Below are positions 16,812 to 26,063 of a stretch of 64,000 nucleotides of DNA, piece after piece; position 1 is the stretch's first letter, and each line of letters starts with the position of its first letter. The notes under the pieces are model-generated. The model was not told the origin of the DNA, ran no database searches, and was given only the letters and a program-made list of their open reading frames with translations. This DNA comes from Bacteroides clarus YIT 12056 (GTDB taxonomy: Bacteria; Bacteroidota; Bacteroidia; Bacteroidales; Bacteroidaceae): the NCBI RefSeq assembly GCF_900129655.1, contig NZ_FQWK01000003.1, positions 62,001 to 126,000 on the forward strand. Direction: 5' to 3'. The position numbers were made by a program, and so were the translations under genes.

Positions 16812-18722
16812 ATGAAGAAAGTAATACGAATGAAGAAAAAAGCAATATTACTCCTTTCGATAACCGGTATCTGGGCAATGGCGGGATTCGCGCAAACAAC
16901 AAAAGACAGCACGCGCATTGCCGGAAGCCTGACAATAGATGAAGTGGTAGTCACCGGAACAAGAAACGAAACGGATATACGGCATCTGCCAATGACCATC
17001 TCCGTAGTCAACCGCAAAGTGCTGGAACAAAGTTTTCAGCCGTCCGTTCTGCCCGTACTGACGGAGCAAGTGCCCGGCCTGTTCACCACGAGCCGCGGTA
17101 TCATGGGATACGGCGTGTCTACGGGAGCGGCGGGCGGAATGAGCCTGCGCGGTATCGGCGGCAGTCCTACGGCAGGCTTGCTGGTGCTGATTGACGGACA
17201 TCCCCAATATATGGGATTAATGGGGCACCCCATTGCCGACGCCTATCAGACCATGCTGACCGACCGGGTGGAAGTGCTTCGTGGCCCCGCCTCGGTGCTG
17301 TACGGCTCCAACGCCATGGGCGGCGTCATCAATATCGTGACCCGCAAGATGCAGGAAGACGGCATAAAGACCAATGCGCAAATTGGTTACGGTTCCTACA
17401 ATACATTACAGACGGAGGTTTCCAACCGCATCAAGAAAGGGCGTTTCAGCAGTATCGTCACCGGCTCTTACAACCGTACCGACGGACATCGCGACGATAT
17501 GGAATTCGAGCAATACGGCGGTTACGCCAAGCTGGAGTATGACTTCAACGATGCCTGGAAACTGTGGGGCGACGTAAATATCACCCAATTCAAGGCTTCC
17601 AATCCGGGCGAAGCCGGTAATCCGTATATAGACAATGATTCACGCGTCACGCGCGGCATGACTTCGTTCGCTCTCGAAAACCATTATGAGAAAAGCTCCG
17701 GCGCCTTGAGTTTCTTTTACAACTGGGGACGCCATAAAATCAACGACGGCTATCATCCCGGCGGAACACCGCAGGAATCCCACTTCAATTCCAAAGACCG
17801 GATGCTGGGCGTGTCGTGGTACCAAAGCGCAACGCTTTTCACCGGCAACCGTCTGACTATGGGTTTCGACTATCAGCACTTCGGCGGCGAATCATGGAAC
17901 AGAGTGGTGGCCACCGGCGAACGTATTCCGGGGGTAGACAAGCAAATGGATGAATTTGCCGGATATGTCGACTTCCGTCAAGACCTCGGCGAATGGCTGT
18001 CTTTGAATGCCGGTATCCGTGTAGACCATCATTCGCACGTAGGTACGGAATGGATTCCGCAAGGCGGACTTTCGTTTCACTTGCCCGAACAGGTGGAAAT
18101 AAAGGCGATGGTAAGCAAGGGATTCCGCAATCCCACTATTCGTGAAATGTACATGTTTCCGCCGCAGAACCCGGATTTAAAAGCAGAAAGTCTGATGAAT
18201 TACGAGCTGTCCTTCTCACAAAGAATGTTGGACGGTGCTTTGTCTTACGGCATAAATATCTACTACATCGACGGTGACAACATGATTATGACCGTTCCCA
18301 CGGACGGCAAACCCAAGAATGTCAATACCGGCGAGATTGAGAACTGGGGTTTCGAAACCAATATCGGCTACCGCATCAATCCTCACTGGCAAGTAAACGC
18401 CAATTATAGCTGGCTGCACATGGAGAATCCGGTGGTTGCCGCTCCCGAACATAAACTCTATGCGGGCGTTGACTTTACACGAGGCCGCTGGGGAGTATCA
18501 ACCGGGGTGCAATATATAAAAGACCTTTACACCAACGTAAGCAAAGGTAAGGAGAAGAAAGAAAGTTTTGTTCTTTGGAATCTGCGTGCCAATTATCGTT
18601 TATGCCGTTATGCCGACCTCTTTGTAAGGGGTGAGAATCTGCTGGCGCAACGTTACGAAATCAACGACGGCTTCCCGATGCCCAAAGCCACCGTTATGGG
18701 CGGAGTGAACATCAACTTCTGA
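16812..18722 (+). CDS. TonB-dependent outer membrane receptor
   Basis: A receptor of about 636 residues with a signal peptide (KKKAILLLSITGIWAMAGFAQ), a TonB-box-like start of the mature part (LTIDEVVVTGTR), a plug domain (VEVLRGPASVLYGSNAMGGVINIVTRK) and a 22-strand-type barrel ending in aromatic VNINF. Length and plug fit iron-siderophore, haem or cobalamin receptors rather than SusC proteins of about 1000 residues. A TATCTTTG box at 16792-16799 overlaps any upstream start, so translation begins at 16812 or, with better leader spacing, at 16830. The small ECF-S-like membrane protein follows after 118 bases, suggesting uptake of one small cofactor or metal chelate; the ligand cannot be named. 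Confidence 0.88.
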   Translation: MKKVIRMKKKAILLLSITGIWAMAGFAQTTKDSTRIAGSLTIDEVVVTGTRNETDIRHLPMTISVVNRKVLEQSFQPSVLPVLTEQVPGLFTTSRGIMGYGVSTGAAGGMSLRGIGGSPTAGLLVLIDGHPQYMGLMGHPIADAYQTMLTDRVEVLRGPASVLYGSNAMGGVINIVTRKMQEDGIKTNAQIGYGSYNTLQTEVSNRIKKGRFSSIVTGSYNRTDGHRDDMEFEQYGGYAKLEYDFNDAWKLWGDVNITQFKASNPGEAGNPYIDNDSRVTRGMTSFALENHYEKSSGALSFFYNWGRHKINDGYHPGGTPQESHFNSKDRMLGVSWYQSATLFTGNRLTMGFDYQHFGGESWNRVVATGERIPGVDKQMDEFAGYVDFRQDLGEWLSLNAGIRVDHHSHVGTEWIPQGGLSFHLPEQVEIKAMVSKGFRNPTIREMYMFPPQNPDLKAESLMNYELSFSQRMLDGALSYGINIYYIDGDNMIMTVPTDGKPKNVNTGEIENWGFETNIGYRINPHWQVNANYSWLHMENPVVAAPEHKLYAGVDFTRGRWGVSTGVQYIKDLYTNVSKGKEKKESFVLWNLRANYRLCRYADLFVRGENLLAQRYEINDGFPMPKATVMGGVNINF

Positions 18723-18774
18723 CAAAATCAGGCATTACCGTCGTCAAGACCGTAGCTATTTGGAATAATAGTTA

Positions 18775-18782
18775 TAACTTTG
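18775..18782 (+). promoter_or_regulatory. -7 box upstream of the ECF-S-like gene
   Basis: TAACTTTG matches TAnnTTTG and lies 58 bases before the start codon, so the small membrane protein may have its own transcript. I looked for a cobalamin or TPP riboswitch in this gap and saw none. Confidence 0.4.
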
Positions 18783-18840
18783 TAAGCATAAAAATGATTA
18801 TTTGATAAACCAATAAGATTACTCTATAAACTATAAGAAC

Positions 18841-19353
18841 ATGGAAACAAAAACTGTAAAACTCTATTCGCTGGATTACAGCAATGCAAAAACTTACTTA
18901 ATGGCCGCATTGTTCATTGCAGGCAATATGGCGCTTCCTCAGCTTTTCCACCTTATACCGCAAGGTGGTATAACATGGTTGCCCATCTATTTCTTTACCC
19001 TGATCGGCGCCTACAAATTCGGCTGGAAAGTGGGATTGCTGACTGCCGTTCTTTCTCCGGTAATCAATTCGCTGCTGTTCGGAATGCCTCTTCCGGCAGT
19101 GCTTCCCGCCATTCTGTTGAAGTCCGTATTACTGGCGGTAGCAGCCGGTTGGGCGGCACACCGCTTCAACCGCATCTCTCTGCCTATTTTATTGGCTGTC
19201 GTACTGTTCTATCAGGTGGCAGGTACTTTAGGAGAGTGGGCTATGGTTGGCAGCTTCTTCCAGGCCGTACAAGATTTCCGTATCGGTCTGCCGGGAATGG
19301 CGATGCAGGTAGCAGGCGGGTATGCGTTGATAAAATATAGCGCATCGCTGTAA
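18841..19353 (+). CDS. Small multi-pass membrane protein, ECF S-component-like
   Basis: A 170-residue protein with about five hydrophobic segments and short loops (YLMAALFIAGNMALPQLF, LPIYFFTLIGAYKFG, VGLLTAVLSPVINSLLFGMP, ILLKSVLLAVAAGWAA, LPILLAVVLFYQVAGTL). Size, the GAYKFGWKVGLLTAVLSP region and the lack of an ATPase domain recall substrate-binding S-components of ECF vitamin transporters. The energising EcfA/T genes are not in the window. Its position after the TonB receptor suggests it carries the same ligand over the inner membrane. The family assignment is a judgement from topology. Confidence 0.6.
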   Translation: METKTVKLYSLDYSNAKTYLMAALFIAGNMALPQLFHLIPQGGITWLPIYFFTLIGAYKFGWKVGLLTAVLSPVINSLLFGMPLPAVLPAILLKSVLLAVAAGWAAHRFNRISLPILLAVVLFYQVAGTLGEWAMVGSFFQAVQDFRIGLPGMAMQVAGGYALIKYSASL

Positions 19354-19443
19354 TACATTGCAGGATTATCAAAAGTGGCGGAACTGTTTTCCGTACACTG
19401 TTTTACCAAAAGTATAGAGGCCGTTGGCCTCAACTCAAAAAGA

Positions 19444-19510
19444 AAACCTTAGAATCGATAATCAGAGAAAGAAATGATGAACTTTTTCCGCTTATCGAAT
19501 TCTAAGGTTT
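19444..19510. terminator. Long hairpin between convergent genes
   Basis: AAACCTTAGAATCGATAA (19444-19461) pairs with 19492-19510 on the other side with one bulged base, leaving a 30-base loop. A smaller perfect hairpin, GAGGCC-GTT-GGCCTC, lies at 19419-19433. Both sit between the ECF-S-like gene (+) and the GH105 gene (-), so they probably end transcription from both sides. Confidence 0.6.
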
Positions 19511-19570
19511 CAACCAATATAATCTACGAGAATCAAAAACGTCAGTTTCTCAACAAAGAGACAGAACCGC

Positions 19571-20869
19571 TTACTTTATCTTATCATATTGCTGTTCTGC
19601 TTTAATTTCCGCATAAGCAGGCGCATCTATCATCTCGACCAATGCCCTCAAAACAGGTCCTTCACCCATAGGGTCGTTTTTCCATTGCGGACGGTTATAA
19701 TAAAATGATAAAGAAGGCATAATTCCCGTACCTACACAAATTGCAGTGACATCACCCTCGGGCGTGATTTTTGTCAGCATCCCTTTCAAGCCTTCCCATG
19801 CCACATAGATATAATCGGGATGTAACCATCCTTCTTTAACTCCCTTGGCAATGCCGAAAACAAACATGGACGTTCCGGTTATCTCTTCATAAGAATCCGG
19901 TTTGTCGAGCAACTGATGCCATAACCCGTTAGCGCCCTGATAACGGATTACTCCATCCGTCTGCATCCGGAAGTTCTCGATGACATCTTCACGCATAGGA
20001 TGATTTTCAGGCATTCTCGACAGTAAATCTGCCGTTGCCATAAATATCCATCCGTTGGCTCTTGACCAATGAGCTACTCCGTGTATCTTCGTGTCGGTAT
20101 GGTAACAGTGATAATATACTCCCTTTTCCGGACACCACAGATAGCGGGTATAATTCAATATCTGATTGGCAGCATCATCGAAATACTTATTATCTCCCGT
20201 CACCTCTCCCATTCTTACCAAAAAGGAAAGAGCCATAAAAGCATCATCAGCCCATACCGTATTTACATGCGGCCACAACCGGGCAATGGTACCATCGGCG
20301 AGCCGGGGTTCGGAAAACATCAAATGATGATTGGTGCTTTCAATATATTTCCGGAACGCTTCGTCAGGATGCTTCCGGTTCAAATCAATCAGGCTTGCTC
20401 CCATCGGTCCGTTATCGTCCAAACGTTTATTACGATAAATCATGTGCCAGTTCAAGGCGTTCACCGCTTTCCAACCCTCATTCTTCAGCGTTTCTTCATA
20501 CAATCGGCGGAAATAAGATTGATTGTCCGCGTCAAATACGAAATCCATGTTTTTCAATACATAGTTTTCGTATTTGGAATTACCCAGCTTATTACCCAAT
20601 TCCATTAAGGCGATATTGGTAACTCCGTTCGTATAGTGCCAATCCAGATATTTACTCTTGACCTTCACCGCTTTATTCAATGGCGTATTCTTTAAGGATG
20701 TATAGGTCTTCCCGCTTTTCTTATCCACAAACTCATAAGTGGTGGACGCTAAAATACGGTCGGCTATCTTCACCGCCATCTCTCTGGCTTTGTCATTCGT
20801 TTGCGCCCCTGCCGGCACGCTACACAATTGCAACACGCTTATAAAAACAAGACATAATTTTTTCATCAT
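19571..20869 (-). CDS. GH105 unsaturated galacturonyl/rhamnogalacturonyl hydrolase
   Basis: A 432-residue secreted enzyme with a signal peptide (ending VPAGAQ). It has the (alpha/alpha)6-barrel features of GH105: GPMGASLIDL, NTVWADDAFMALSFLVR with its acidic pair, HWSRANGWIFMATADLL, YEEITGTSMF, CVGTGIMPS and GEGPVLRALVEM. GH105 enzymes release the 4,5-unsaturated uronic acid that pectate or rhamnogalacturonan lyases leave at the non-reducing end, so it should act just after the PL1 lyase encoded upstream in the operon. It is the last gene of the pectin locus; the lyase stop lies eight bases upstream of its start. Confidence 0.93.
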   Translation of the reverse strand: MMKKLCLVFISVLQLCSVPAGAQTNDKAREMAVKIADRILASTTYEFVDKKSGKTYTSLKNTPLNKAVKVKSKYLDWHYTNGVTNIALMELGNKLGNSKYENYVLKNMDFVFDADNQSYFRRLYEETLKNEGWKAVNALNWHMIYRNKRLDDNGPMGASLIDLNRKHPDEAFRKYIESTNHHLMFSEPRLADGTIARLWPHVNTVWADDAFMALSFLVRMGEVTGDNKYFDDAANQILNYTRYLWCPEKGVYYHCYHTDTKIHGVAHWSRANGWIFMATADLLSRMPENHPMREDVIENFRMQTDGVIRYQGANGLWHQLLDKPDSYEEITGTSMFVFGIAKGVKEGWLHPDYIYVAWEGLKGMLTKITPEGDVTAICVGTGIMPSLSFYYNRPQWKNDPMGEGPVLRALVEMIDAPAYAEIKAEQQYDKIK

Positions 20870-20877
20870 TCGGTATT

Positions 20878-22275
20878 CTATTTAATCAGAAATATATAAT
20901 TCTCTATATTCGTATATCCATTGGACGCTATCTTCATGGCATCTGCCGGATCGTTCTTATCAAGGCCGTATTTATCTTCAAACTCGTCCGGCATACCGTC
21001 ATTATCGGTATCCGCGGGAGCATCCGCTGATTTTATACTGCCCGGCCCTTTTGTCGGTATATCTTCTTCCGTATGGATAATCAGCCCTTTTTTCCCTAAT
21101 GAAGTCAGTTCGTCGATAAGATAGGTATCCACCTCATCCCGTACGGGAAGGGAAGCTCCGCCATTATCGACAATCCATTCATAGGCTTCCTGAGCAGTCA
21201 TCAGTCCTTTTATTTCGGGATGTATATCGGACGGACGTTCAAGGAACGTAGGAGAAGTTATAATCTCCTCTCCGGCTACAACCGACTTCTTCATGCAGTC
21301 CGCACGTTCCAGCTCACGGCCATTCAATACGCCATCCTTATTATCATCATAGAAGTTACCGGACAAATAGGCGCTGAAATGCTCGTTATATCGGGTAAAG
21401 GGAGCTGTCGCGCCTAACTTCTTGCCATCGTAATTATCTGTAGTTCCTACTATAAAATAATTATTCCGAATATCCGCATCCGATTTTTGCTCGGTATCCC
21501 CCATAATGTAAGCACCGCCGTTTCCCCAATTATAAAGGACATTGTTTACGAACTGATTCAGTCCTTTCACTTTCGGATTACGGGTTTTATTGTCTATATA
21601 CAGATTACGGTACAAAGTAACCCCGTTGTTTATCGTAGTCTGGATAAGGCCGCCGCAAGAATGGGGTTGCAGTCCCTGCCCTATGAACGAATTCTGTATA
21701 GTGATATTCCGAGGTTGGTCGGCAGGCTTTTTAGGGTCTCCATTGATGGAGAAACATTCATCGCGTCCCCATGTTACGGACATGTGGTCGAAAATCATAT
21801 CCGACCCGTAGGCGATACCGGCCGCATCTTTACCTTCACGGCCGTTCATGCCCATTCGTACACGTAAATAACGGCATATCAAATTGTCCGCCCCCGAAAA
21901 GGAAACCCGATTGCCATACACGACAACTCCGTCACCCGGAGCTGTCTGTGCTGCAATTGTCAAATTCTTTGAGAAGTCGAGAGGAGACTCTAATTTGATT
22001 ACCCCCGCTACCTTAAATACAATAATACGGTTGGGCTTACTGACGGCATCACGTAAAGAACCCTTACCCGAATCCGCCAAAGTCGTTACTTGATACACTT
22101 CACCCGTTCTGCCGCCTGTGGCATGCCGTCCATACCCTTCCGCACCGGGAAAGGCCAGTACTTCACCATAATCCGGAAAAGGAACCGCCGGATTATCTTT
22201 TCCTTCTTCTTGGTTGCAGGACAGGAATACCCATGCAAGACTAAAGAGCCCTATCAGATTCATAGTACATCTCAT
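20878..22275 (-). CDS. Pectate lyase, PL1 family lipoprotein
   Basis: A 465-residue lipoprotein (lipobox LSC at about residue 20, followed by acidic NQEEGKDN, a pattern common on surface-exposed Bacteroides lipoproteins). The right-handed beta-helix of PL1 is shown by AFPGAEGYGRHATGGRTGEVYQVT, then SDMIFDHMSVTWGRDECFSI, a calcium-site region, and many NxxN-type turns. A C-terminal calcium-like repeat reads DTDNDGMPDEFEDKYGLD. The enzyme cleaves polygalacturonate by beta-elimination, giving unsaturated oligomers for the GH105 enzyme. The start may be 22263 (MNLIGLF). Confidence 0.92.
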   Translation of the reverse strand: MRCTMNLIGLFSLAWVFLSCNQEEGKDNPAVPFPDYGEVLAFPGAEGYGRHATGGRTGEVYQVTTLADSGKGSLRDAVSKPNRIIVFKVAGVIKLESPLDFSKNLTIAAQTAPGDGVVVYGNRVSFSGADNLICRYLRVRMGMNGREGKDAAGIAYGSDMIFDHMSVTWGRDECFSINGDPKKPADQPRNITIQNSFIGQGLQPHSCGGLIQTTINNGVTLYRNLYIDNKTRNPKVKGLNQFVNNVLYNWGNGGAYIMGDTEQKSDADIRNNYFIVGTTDNYDGKKLGATAPFTRYNEHFSAYLSGNFYDDNKDGVLNGRELERADCMKKSVVAGEEIITSPTFLERPSDIHPEIKGLMTAQEAYEWIVDNGGASLPVRDEVDTYLIDELTSLGKKGLIIHTEEDIPTKGPGSIKSADAPADTDNDGMPDEFEDKYGLDKNDPADAMKIASNGYTNIENYIFLIK

Positions 22276-22314
22276 TAATTAGAGTTTTTAGCTTTTTATT
22301 AAATTTGCAGATAA

Positions 22315-24033
22315 TCAATCCAATACTGTAATCCAACGAGGATCGCCATATTCCGACTTATATATAACGGATTCCGCATCAATCACAGTAAAGTCATTCT
22401 CCTCGATATTACGGAATAATGAAGCATCATCCGTATCCAATGAGATAAGTGTCAAACCGGCATCAGACATCTTTTCAAAATCCGATGTGCAATAATTACC
22501 TTTCGAACTCAAATTGATACCGCCTGCATCGAGCACTTTACTTTCACTGCTGCCAAAGACGCAATTATTTACCGACAAATTCAGCGGAGCAGTCAGTTTG
22601 GAGAAATTTCCAACAGCCCTATAAGTGTTTTTACCATCCTTATTCGAGCCCCAGTTGTAGAAAGTACAATTAGAAATAACAACCTTGTTACCGGCGGCAA
22701 TAGGAACATTGGCAGTAGGCGCTCCAAACACACCGGGTGAAATATAAAACTCATAGAATGTGGAATTAGTGACAGAGACATCATTCCATACATTAGAGCC
22801 TTTATTTATAGCATGAATAAAACCGAATTGCTTTGTTACATTTTTTGTATCATTAATGCCGGAAACCAAACAATTATCTATACGGATATGGTTGATTGTA
22901 GTTACCCCTTCACTGGCGTCGCTCATCATTAGGACAGCAGACGGTAAAACAATATCCGAGTTTGTAATTTCAAATCTGTCTATTGTAAAATCAGTACCGG
23001 CATCATGTTTCCCAATATTCAGTAAACGTGTCTTACTGCCCTTACTGGGTTTGCTTTCAGTCCAGGTTTCCTTAACATTCACATTATCAACAACAAAATA
23101 TTCAATATCGGGCATATTGCCACTTTCCGGTTTTACGTTGAAGCATCCCTCACGAATATACAAAGTAGGACGTTCTCCCGGATTGGCAAGAAGAGCAATG
23201 CTCTTGGTCAATTTTATATCGCCGGTTTTCGCAGCTACTTCCCCGCCTTCCGTCAGGTAGTAATCAACTCCATTCTTCAATTGGAATACAAGGGCTTGCT
23301 TACTTGCATCTGTCATACCGGCCTTTATCTTACCCATCAAATCGACACCATCTTCTACCACAACCGCATCGACAGGCATTCCCGCAGTGGTAAACCTTTG
23401 TTGATTGTATTTCTCCGCTCCTTCCGGTGCAGCGCTATTTGTTAAAGCCACATAGTACGTGGTGCGAGGGGTTAATCCTGTAATTGTATATTGTCCGGCG
23501 GAAGCATTTTCCAAACTGATTTGTCTTTCCTCTGTGGTCCCTTCTTCCCATATCGCCAATCCGTCAACCGGATTTTTCTCTGATACCACCCATTTGATTT
23601 CTGCAGAAGTCTCACTAATCCGCGAACCTTCCACGGCATATAAAATTTTAGGAATGGTACGGGACAAAGTTGAAATGGAAGAACCCATTTCCGTCCAATT
23701 CGATGTGATGGCAAGAGATTCGTTATTGGCTCTGACACGAGCATAAAACTTAGTCTCATAACGTAAATTCGTAAACGTACACTTACCATGCTCCACTGTC
23801 TGCGTTTCCAACTTTTCCGACTGAAACGTGGCATCCTGTGAAAGTTCTACCGTATATGAAGTCGCTTCACCGGAGGTTCTCCAGGCCAAGGTTATGGTAT
23901 TATCCTCTGCAAAACAGGAAGAAGCTATAAAAGAAGGTCTGAATAAACGGGGCATTTCCGTCTTATCGTCTTCACACGCCATGCAAGCAAACAGACAAAA
24001 AAGTAAAAGCGGTACTATATATCTTGTTTTCAT
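22315..24033 (-). CDS. Surface lipoprotein with FN3-like and beta-helix domains (DUF4957/DUF5123-like)
   Basis: About 572 residues. From MKTRYIVPLLLFCLFACMAC it carries a lipoprotein signal with acidic residues after the cysteine. Two fibronectin-III-like modules follow (about 45-130 ITLAWRTSGEATSYTVEL and about 135-215 ISETSAEIKWVVSE). The C-terminal half looks like a parallel beta-helix (repeated short strands with VVDNVNVKE, FEITNSDIVL, VVISNCTFYNWGS). It resembles the DUF4957/DUF5123 proteins of pectin loci, thought to bind the glycan; I recall this association rather than having searched it. No catalytic site is evident. An in-frame start at 24057 overlaps the SusD stop. Confidence 0.75.
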   Translation of the reverse strand: MKTRYIVPLLLFCLFACMACEDDKTEMPRLFRPSFIASSCFAEDNTITLAWRTSGEATSYTVELSQDATFQSEKLETQTVEHGKCTFTNLRYETKFYARVRANNESLAITSNWTEMGSSISTLSRTIPKILYAVEGSRISETSAEIKWVVSEKNPVDGLAIWEEGTTEERQISLENASAGQYTITGLTPRTTYYVALTNSAAPEGAEKYNQQRFTTAGMPVDAVVVEDGVDLMGKIKAGMTDASKQALVFQLKNGVDYYLTEGGEVAAKTGDIKLTKSIALLANPGERPTLYIREGCFNVKPESGNMPDIEYFVVDNVNVKETWTESKPSKGSKTRLLNIGKHDAGTDFTIDRFEITNSDIVLPSAVLMMSDASEGVTTINHIRIDNCLVSGINDTKNVTKQFGFIHAINKGSNVWNDVSVTNSTFYEFYISPGVFGAPTANVPIAAGNKVVISNCTFYNWGSNKDGKNTYRAVGNFSKLTAPLNLSVNNCVFGSSESKVLDAGGINLSSKGNYCTSDFEKMSDAGLTLISLDTDDASLFRNIEENDFTVIDAESVIYKSEYGDPRWITVLD

Positions 24034-24046
24034 CCTACTGTTAGTT

Positions 24047-26050
24047 TTAATATCCATAATAATTTTTCAATAATCCCTGATGGCTCGACAACGCGTCCGG
24101 CGGTATAGGAACCAAATAGCGTACAGGATCTGTCTCGGGATTTACAGACCCGGCATTCGAAGCGTTGATATATCCATAGAACGAATGCAGAATACGGGCA
24201 GACGGTTCCCACTGGCGAGGGCTGGCGTTTTTGACTTGCGTACAATATTGAACGCACATATCTACGCGCGAGTAACCGGTAGGATTCTTAGAAGGATATG
24301 CAGGTAGCGCCTCGTCATAAGAATTGACATCACCTTCCTTATACCAATCCATTGTTTCGGCTACACATACCGGGAACAGCGTTTTATCAGCCGGTACCAT
24401 CTTATAATAGGCTACGGCCGGATAAGAATCAAAACGCGCATTATAAGTAGGGTCTTCAAAAGGAGTTGTCGTATTTTCATACTGCTTAGTGCGGGCAACC
24501 TTACCTAATTCAATCCAATCGAAATACAAGTTATATAATGTTTTGCCATACAAGTTCCAGCGCGCCAAATCATAGCGTCTATGCTTTTCTCCGCCAAACT
24601 CCCACGCACGTTCCTGAACAATAGCGTTGAAGAAATCTTCTTTTGTCCCCAAAGCATCTACATAGGCTTCCACCTTTTCCGCATGGTCTTCCTGCGCAAA
24701 GGCTCTCTTACGTACCTGCTTCAAAGCATCCTTGGCGCCCGCCGTCGGCCCGTCATGGTTTTCATTGGCAGCTTCCGCATACATCAACAGCACATCGGCA
24801 TAACGCATATACGTATAGTTAATCCCCGTACCCTTATTGGATGTGCTGCCCAGCGGAGATTCCATAAACAAACGGTTCCACTTGCCGCAGCCAACATTAA
24901 GCTCGGAAAAAGGCTTCTGAACAATAGAACTCATCCCCGAATTTTCATAACGGAACATTTCGCAGGTAATATCCCTACGTAAATCCGCCTTATCAAAAGA
25001 TAACATATACGTAAGCGCTAATCTGGCACCGCCGGACGAATATCCGTGAGGAGCATTGGAAGCGTTCACACCTTCCGAATTCTTTGACGATACGATATAT
25101 GTTCCCCAAGAATAAGCCAATTCTCCTGAACCGCCCACCTTAGCCGGTACATCAAAAATATTATCATCGGCAACCGGTACTATCCAATTACATTCATCTA
25201 CCCAAACCTGGCGGAAAGAGCGGGCCAAAGAGTGTTTACCCTCGGAGATAACCTTTCCGGCATATTCCTCGGCTATTTTATAATACTCCTTCCAATCATC
25301 ACTCCGTTCCATTGCACCCACAGCCGCAGGATTATCATAATCCGGTCGGAGGCTCCAGCCACCTCTTTGCAAAGCAATACGTGCTATCAGTGCCTGGCAG
25401 AATTCTCTTGAAGCAGCTTCCACTCCTCTGTCGGATTCTTCCGCATACAACATCAAAGGTTCTACTTCTATCAAATCATTTATCATATCTGTCAATATCG
25501 TATTGCGGTCTGTCGCCCCAATAAACAGTTCATCCTTATTTCCGGCAGATGTTCTTCTGTACGGCACATCACCCCAGTTTCTGACAAGTTCCAGATAATA
25601 CATGGCGCGCAAAACTTTCGCTTCTCCATAGTAATGCATCAAACGAGACGGTTTAGTCTTATCGGCGGCGGCAAACAACGGACTCTGCTCGATACCCTCT
25701 ATAACGTCATTCGTACGGTTCACCCCGTCATACATACCCGTCCAAATATCACCATACGACTTTATATCACCCGTACTCGGCACATACGCACGCTCATTGA
25801 GGTTAGATGCGGTGGACAGTCCGCTAAACTCCACATCCGTATTAAACAGCATCTTCTTAAGCAAGACCCCTACCCAACCCTTACCGCTGACCATAGGCAC
25901 ATACATGCCATTGACAGCAGTAGCGATTTCGGATTCGCTGCCAAATACATAATTCTTATCAAACGTAGACGGAGAATTTACATCCAGATAATCTGAACAG
26001 GAAGCAAACAGTAATATGCTCGCAATTACCGATATATATATTTTTCTCAT
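24047..26050 (-). CDS. SusD-like outer membrane glycan-binding lipoprotein
   Basis: A 667-residue SusD/RagB family protein, long for the family. The lipobox is FASC near residue 18 (mature start CSDYLDVNSPSTF). SusD features include the helical repeats (YYLELVRNWGDVPYR, YMRYADVLLMYAEAANENHDG) and the C-terminal WEFGGEKHRRYDLARWN. SusD proteins act as a lid over the SusC barrel and help bind the glycan. The gene directly follows the SusC gene (13 bases) and precedes the surface lipoprotein, so the locus imports pectin fragments. Confidence 0.95.
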   Translation of the reverse strand: MRKIYISVIASILLFASCSDYLDVNSPSTFDKNYVFGSESEIATAVNGMYVPMVSGKGWVGVLLKKMLFNTDVEFSGLSTASNLNERAYVPSTGDIKSYGDIWTGMYDGVNRTNDVIEGIEQSPLFAAADKTKPSRLMHYYGEAKVLRAMYYLELVRNWGDVPYRRTSAGNKDELFIGATDRNTILTDMINDLIEVEPLMLYAEESDRGVEAASREFCQALIARIALQRGGWSLRPDYDNPAAVGAMERSDDWKEYYKIAEEYAGKVISEGKHSLARSFRQVWVDECNWIVPVADDNIFDVPAKVGGSGELAYSWGTYIVSSKNSEGVNASNAPHGYSSGGARLALTYMLSFDKADLRRDITCEMFRYENSGMSSIVQKPFSELNVGCGKWNRLFMESPLGSTSNKGTGINYTYMRYADVLLMYAEAANENHDGPTAGAKDALKQVRKRAFAQEDHAEKVEAYVDALGTKEDFFNAIVQERAWEFGGEKHRRYDLARWNLYGKTLYNLYFDWIELGKVARTKQYENTTTPFEDPTYNARFDSYPAVAYYKMVPADKTLFPVCVAETMDWYKEGDVNSYDEALPAYPSKNPTGYSRVDMCVQYCTQVKNASPRQWEPSARILHSFYGYINASNAGSVNPETDPVRYLVPIPPDALSSHQGLLKNYYGY

Positions 26051-26063
26051 ACTCTATATAATT

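Noticed and set aside
18723..18840. Cobalamin riboswitch before the ECF-S-like gene
   Set aside because: The gap is only 118 bases and shows none of the conserved B12-box or helix features I could recognise.
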